Source: an uncultured Anaerolineales bacterium (GTDB lineage: Bacteria; Chloroflexota; Anaerolineae; Anaerolineales; UBA11657). From it: a stretch of DNA of 7,579 nucleotides. Position numbers and translations under genes: made by a program. The notes under the pieces were generated by a model, which saw only the letters and a list, made by a program, of their open reading frames with translations, ran no database searches and had not been told where the DNA came from. Within the stretch, counting starts at the first letter, position 1; the number at the start of each line of letters is the position of its first letter. The DNA lies in the NCBI GenBank assembly GCA_913031335.1, contig CAJWGI010000058.1, positions 1 through 7,579 on the forward strand, given 5' to 3'. Of the stretch, positions 5,306 through 7,579 are shown piece after piece.

Positions 5306-6997
5306 ATGCGCAGGATAAGATCCCAGATAACGGTTGCCATCGCCGGGCTGGCGCTGGTCGGGGCGCTGCTCTACTCGCAGTCTCTCGGGCTCGAAGCGTC
5401 ATTTTTGCCTGCGCCCGGGGGCACATTCGTCGAAGGCGTCATCGGGACGCCGCATGAATTGAACCCGCTGCTATTCTCCACATACGCGGCTGACCGAGAC
5501 ATCGCCCGGCTGGTGTATGCGGGCATGATGCGCCTGGATTCGAGCGGGCAACCGGTACCAGATCTGGCCAAAAGCTGGGCGGTGAGCGCGGATGGCCTCG
5601 CGTACACTTTCGTCTTGCGCTCCGGATCGCGCTGGCACGATGGCGTTCCGCTCTCTCTGGACGATGTCATTTTCACCATTGGCCTGCTCCGGGCAGCCGA
5701 TTATCCCGGCCCGGCCGACATCGGCGCGCTCTGGCAACAAATTTCTGTGGCGAAGCTCAACGCCACCACGCTCAAGCTAACTCTGCCGGAACCCTTTGCG
5801 CCGTTCCTCGACCACACCACCTTTCCGGTCCTGCCGGCGCACAGATTCTCGGGCATTCGCTCGGCCGACCTCAGCCTGCATCCGGCGAATGAAAACCCGG
5901 TGGGGGCGGGCCCGTTTCGCGTGGAGCGGTTGTTGCGCAATGAGAGCGGGCAAGCGGTTGAGGCGCTGCTAGCGCCCAATCCTTATTACCATGGCCAGTC
6001 TCCAATGCTGAACCACGTCAGGTTGCTTTTTTTGCCGGACGAGGCCAGCGCGATAGAGGCGCTGCGGCAGGGGGAAATAATGGGCGTCGGCGGACTGAGC
6101 AATGTAGCCACCACCGCCTTTTTGCCCGAAAGCGACTACGATATCTTTTCGGCGCTGCTGCCCGAATACAGGCTGATACTGTTTAACCAGCAGAACGCGG
6201 CACTTCAGTTTTTCCGAGACAAAAGGGTGCGCCAGGCGTTGCTCGCGGGCTTAAACCGCGAGCGGCTGGTGGAAGAGGCACTCGCCGGGCAGGCGGTGGT
6301 GGCCAGTGGGCCGATTCTGCCGGGAACCTGGGCGGTTAATGACCAGTTGCGGCAGGTGGATTACGACCCGCAGCGCGCGGCGGGCCTGTTGCAGGCTGGA
6401 CGCTGGGCCCTACCTGAAAACGCGCTTCCGGGCGGCGAGAATTATGTGCGCCAGAAAAACGGAAAACCGCTTGCCTTCGACCTGCTAGTGCCCAACGATG
6501 CACGCTCTACCGCGCTGGGGCAGATGGCGGTGGAAGATTGGGCGCGGCTGGGAGTGCGCGTCACCTTGCAGGCGGCCCTTCCGGCCACTTTCCAGGCTGA
6601 ATACCTCGAGCCGCGCCGCTTTCAGGCGATCATGGTGCACCTTAGCCTGCAGCGCACTCCGGACCCGGACCCGTATTCTTTCTGGCACCAGACTGAGATT
6701 GAGAGCGGGCAGAACTACAGCGGTTACGACAACCGCATGATGAGCGAGCTACTGGAGCAAGCCCGCACCACTCCCTCGAGCGCGGCGCGGGCGCGCCTGT
6801 ATCATTCATTTCAGGCTCGATTTGTGGACGAAACTCCGGCGCTATTGCTCTACCATCCGGTCTATTCTTATGTCGTCAGTCGCGCGGTGAACGGCGTGCA
6901 GCTGGGCTCGTTGCTGCATCCGGCGGATCGTTTCAACACAATCGCCGACTGGTACATCGTTATCAGGCGGGTGGTGGGTGCTGCTGCGGGCGGCTAA
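5306..6997 (+). CDS. ABC transporter substrate-binding protein, family 5 (peptide/oligopeptide type)
   Basis: Proteins of this family (SBP_bac_5) bind peptides, nickel, sugars or other solutes outside the membrane and deliver them to an ABC permease. From the ATG at 5306 it has 563 residues, typical for the family. Residues 1-7 are basic (MRRIRSQ), 8-24 are hydrophobic, and the mature domain starts near 37 with GGTFVEGVIGTPHELNPLL. The family signature lies at about 87-125 (LAKSW, SADGLAYTF, W110-HDG, DDVIFTI). Later hallmarks are ENPVGAGPF (196-204), FFRDKRVRQAL (302-312) and PDPDPYSFW (452-460). I see no cysteine, hence no lipobox: it is either anchored by its N-terminal helix or secreted. 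Upstream in-frame ATGs at 5267 and 5288 fall in or next to a terminator hairpin, so 5306 is preferred; its Shine-Dalgarno (GGGTG) is weak. No permease or ATPase gene is adjacent, so ligand and partner are unknown. Confidence 0.9.
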   Translation: MRRIRSQITVAIAGLALVGALLYSQSLGLEASFLPAPGGTFVEGVIGTPHELNPLLFSTYAADRDIARLVYAGMMRLDSSGQPVPDLAKSWAVSADGLAYTFVLRSGSRWHDGVPLSLDDVIFTIGLLRAADYPGPADIGALWQQISVAKLNATTLKLTLPEPFAPFLDHTTFPVLPAHRFSGIRSADLSLHPANENPVGAGPFRVERLLRNESGQAVEALLAPNPYYHGQSPMLNHVRLLFLPDEASAIEALRQGEIMGVGGLSNVATTAFLPESDYDIFSALLPEYRLILFNQQNAALQFFRDKRVRQALLAGLNRERLVEEALAGQAVVASGPILPGTWAVNDQLRQVDYDPQRAAGLLQAGRWALPENALPGGENYVRQKNGKPLAFDLLVPNDARSTALGQMAVEDWARLGVRVTLQAALPATFQAEYLEPRRFQAIMVHLSLQRTPDPDPYSFWHQTEIESGQNYSGYDNRMMSELLEQARTTPSSAARARLYHSFQARFVDETPALLLYHPVYSYVVSRAVNGVQLGSLLHPADRFNTIADWYIVIRRVVGAAAGG

Positions 6998-7579
6998 TTG
7001 GCTGCGTAAAGGTGCCGGTATACGGCGTAGTGCTCTGCGATGCGGCGCACATAGTCCTGGGGTTGCTTCAGCCGGATGATTTCGACCAACAAGTCGTAAT
7101 CGTCCCCGGCAAGTCGCTGCCAGATTGAAGTGTTGCCGGGGCCGGCGTTGTAGGCGACCAGCGCAGCGTACAGGTTGCCATCGAAAATGTCGCGCTGTTC
7201 ATCCAGGTAAAAAGCCCCAAAGGCAATGTTTACGTACGGGCGATAAAGGTCCGTACTGTCATAAGACGGCCAGCGCAACTGTCGGGCGATGTATTCGCCC
7301 GTGGGTGGGATGACCTGCATCAGCCCCTGCGCGTAAGCCGATGAAGTGACTTGCCCCTGAAACAGGCTCTCCTGACGGATGAGTGCATAAACCAGCAGCG
7401 GGTCGAGGACATATCCCGCGGAGGCCGGTTCTACAAGGTCGAGGTAGTACGCCCCGTAGCGAAGGTGGGTGATGAATTTTGGCGCGTTGAATGGGTTGCT
7501 CAATCCCAGCGCATCCATACAGTGACGCCCCGCCCAGATGGAACCGTAGTAGTATCCCAAATCTCCGTAAGCCAGCGCG
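6994..7579 (-). CDS. Soluble lytic murein transglycosylase, SLT/GH23 domain (N-terminus beyond window)
   Basis: Lytic transglycosylases cleave the MurNAc-GlcNAc bond of peptidoglycan, leaving an anhydro-MurNAc end, during wall remodelling or recycling. The frame is open to the right edge of the window, so the TTG at 7560 is not the start. About 194 C-terminal residues are visible. The catalytic motif is LLVYALIRQES, the Glu being encoded at 7371-7369. SSAYAQGLMQVIPPTG follows, in which Tyr replaces the usual Gly of the SxxGAxGLMQ motif, and later NIAFGAFYLD and AYNAGPGN. These are the core blocks of the Slt70-type catalytic domain. The visible part upstream of the catalytic block (GYYYGSIWAG and on) looks like the end of the alpha-helical superhelix region that precedes SLT in Slt70-like proteins. 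The stop codon overlaps that of the converging solute-binding protein gene, with no room for a separate terminator. Confidence 0.92.
   Translation of the reverse strand, partial: ALAYGDLGYYYGSIWAGRHCMDALGLSNPFNAPKFITHLRYGAYYLDLVEPASAGYVLDPLLVYALIRQESLFQGQVTSSAYAQGLMQVIPPTGEYIARQLRWPSYDSTDLYRPYVNIAFGAFYLDEQRDIFDGNLYAALVAYNAGPGNTSIWQRLAGDDYDLLVEIIRLKQPQDYVRRIAEHYAVYRHLYAAN

Noticed and set aside
7558..7560. TTG as start codon of the transglycosylase
   Set aside because: The frame stays open to the window edge with protein-like sequence (ALAYGD) in front, and lytic transglycosylases of this type are much longer. The gene is simply cut by the window.
1..7579. Defence island, secretion or biosynthetic cluster
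   Set aside because: All seven genes belong to familiar families arranged in several separate transcription units; no nuclease, toxin, integrase, repeat array or biosynthetic enzyme set is present.

Overview
The window is ordinary bacterial chromosome: seven protein-coding genes, two of them cut by the window edges, packed with short gaps. I see no rRNA, tRNA, CRISPR array, insertion sequence or phage gene. The sequence is GC-rich, yet its promoters are close to the sigma-70 consensus. The likeliest source is Chloroflexota, perhaps Anaerolineae-like. The grounds are the style of SecG, an HCD-type (non-RD) PknB-like kinase, SecG followed by a non-lipoprotein family 5 solute-binding protein, and an SLT with an SSAYAQGLMQ motif. 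This is inference from protein flavour, not from a marker gene, so confidence is moderate to low.

Layout. Bases 1-1632 (+) hold the end of etfB and all of etfA, translationally coupled by a 1-base overlap. Together they encode the electron transfer flavoprotein, which carries electrons from acyl-CoA and related dehydrogenases towards the quinone pool. A perfect 17-bp inverted repeat at 1653-1687 ends this unit and also serves the converging ftsH. Bases 1710-3671 (-) are ftsH, the membrane AAA+ zinc protease. It starts at GTG, with a good Shine-Dalgarno and its own extended -10 promoter in the 75-bp gap upstream. Bases 3747-4859 (-) encode a membrane-anchored Ser/Thr kinase with no visible sensor domain. 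Its promoter appears to lie so close to the start that the mRNA may be leaderless.

Divergent from the kinase is secG (4942-5166, +), a subunit of the SecYEG translocon, with a textbook extended -10 and Shine-Dalgarno. A 139-base gap follows. It holds a terminator-like hairpin with a T6 tract, plus an upstream segment that could pair with the hairpin's 5' arm, the arrangement of a transcription attenuator. Next comes an oligopeptide-type (family 5) solute-binding protein (5306-6997, +) with an N-terminal membrane segment but no lipobox and no adjacent permease genes. It runs tail to tail into the C-terminal part of a soluble lytic transglycosylase (6994-7579, -), and the two stop codons overlap.

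Several genes share an envelope theme (FtsH, SecG, SBP, SLT, membrane kinase), but each is a housekeeping or common accessory type. I do not see a convincing new multi-gene system. The best candidate for something undescribed is the putative attenuator between secG and the solute-binding protein. After that come the likely leaderless kinase promoter and the proline-rich, acidic FtsH tail.
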